DNA from: M3007 sp037445225
GTDB taxonomy: Bacteria; Bacteroidota; Bacteroidia; Chitinophagales; Saprospiraceae
Length of the DNA: 64,000 nucleotides
Direction of reading: 5' to 3'
Assembly: GCA_037445225.1 (NCBI GenBank)
Contig: JBBIKW010000015.1
Location: 44,168-108,167 of the forward strand
Part shown: positions 63,585 through 64,000 of the stretch, in pieces
Numbering within the stretch: the first letter of the stretch is position 1
Layout: each line of letters starts with the position of its first letter
Translations under genes and position numbers: made by a program
The notes under the pieces: generated by a model
What the model saw: only the letters and a program-made list of their open reading frames with translations
Told to the model about the DNA's origin: nothing
Database searches by the model: none

Positions 63585-64000
63585 TTAGGGCCGGTCGACC
63601 AGGGCAATCCAGCGCGAGGAAGTGCCGTTGGGCGTGTGTACGACCAGCGCGTACAGCCCTGCGGCGGCGGCGACGTTGCGCACGGGGATGCGGAGGCGCT
63701 GCTGGGCGTCGACGGCGCCGAGGCGCTGCTCCCACAAGAGCCGCCCTTGGGCGTCGAAGAGGCGCAACAGGACGCCCAGCTGCGGTGTGTTCCAGGCGAT
63801 CCAGGCGTCGGCCACTGTGGGGTTGGGCGATAGGGCGATGTCGCTGTCGGCCAAGCTACCGAGGGCGCTGTGGCGCTCTTGAGCCGGCGGCGCTGCGGGT
63901 GTGGCCTGCACGGTGATGACCTGGGCGGCGGTGGCGGAGTTTCCGCACAGGTCGTCGGCCCTCCAGATGCGGGTGACGGTGTAGTCGGCGCTGCAGCCGC
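63585..64000 (-). CDS. C-terminus of a T9SS-exported protein (5' part beyond window)
   Basis: The frame is open to the window edge, so the start lies outside. The visible 138 codons begin in the end of an Ig/HYR-like unit (YTVTRIWRADDLCGNSATA) and finish with a T9SS type A sorting domain (LSPNPTVADAWIAWNTP ... AGLYALVVHTPNGTSSRWI). The domain shows that this is secreted or surface attached; nothing can be said of its activity. Codons are unusually GC-rich. Confidence 0.85.
   Translation of the reverse strand, partial: GCSADYTVTRIWRADDLCGNSATAAQVITVQATPAAPPAQERHSALGSLADSDIALSPNPTVADAWIAWNTPQLGVLLRLFDAQGRLLWEQRLGAVDAQQRLRIPVRNVAAAAGLYALVVHTPNGTSSRWIALVDRP

Overview
This window is a piece of a Bacteroidota chromosome, most likely a gliding, Saprospiria/Chitinophagales-like environmental lineage. 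The evidence is: at least six genes (plus one dead copy) with C-terminal type IX secretion (T9SS) sorting domains; SprB and HYR repeats in giant surface proteins; GldA/GldF; a short RpoD of 289 aa; families largely typical of Bacteroidota such as DUF3822, DUF1573, BatB/BatC and LytTR systems; and recurring TAnnTTTG promoter boxes, two of which have TTG exactly 19 bases upstream. There is no phage, insertion sequence, CRISPR array or rRNA operon.

Layout. 1-7.2 kb: MBL-fold hydrolase (cut by the window edge), Hsp15-like S4 protein, SCP2 protein, a 1.2-kb gene-free stretch with small palindromes and two ~100-bp direct repeats, a GDPD lipoprotein, an outer-membrane-like protein, a BatB-BatC fusion and exonuclease III. 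7.2-15.1 kb (minus): gldF, gldA, a 1522-aa thioredoxin/SprB-repeat surface protein and a saccharopine-dehydrogenase-like enzyme. 15.2-18.5 kb (plus): tmRNA with its own promoter and terminator, then a translationally overlapping SWIM protein/rlmH/rhomboid operon. 18.5-24.5 kb (minus): HExxH lipoprotein, class III sirtuin, SLC13 carrier, alpha/beta hydrolase interrupted by an amber codon, photolyase-like flavoprotein. 24.8-29.1 kb: a 1437-aa T9SS protein with a dockerin-like segment.

29.1-36.6 kb is a gene graveyard: a LytTR response regulator without a usable start, a shattered periplasmic-propeller histidine kinase, a decayed AAA_14/DUF4143 ATPase, and a broken T9SS surface protein that is a paralogue of the intact gene just downstream. 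The flanks on both sides are almost free of disablements, so this looks like local decay rather than poor sequence.

36.6-64 kb: AraC regulator, small membrane protein and lipoprotein, the intact SprB/SdrD-like surface protein, a helical repeat protein, a subtilisin-like T9SS protease, a three-gene ABC/HlyD/TolC export system whose ATPase has lost several hallmark residues, cutC, DUF3822-rsmD, a LuxE-like acyl-protein synthetase with a phosphoesterase, tRNA-Arg(CCU), DUF1573 protein, a coiled-coil protein and lipoprotein, rpoD, a T9SS-secreted peptidyl-arginine/agmatine deiminase, and an hpt/FAD-oxidoreductase/antiporter operon, ending in the C-terminus of another T9SS protein. No wholly new defence or mobile system was found. 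The most unusual items are the decay island, the intergenic palindrome family, the tmRNA tag, the degenerate exporter ATPase, the thioredoxin-SprB fusion and the interrupted hydrolase.
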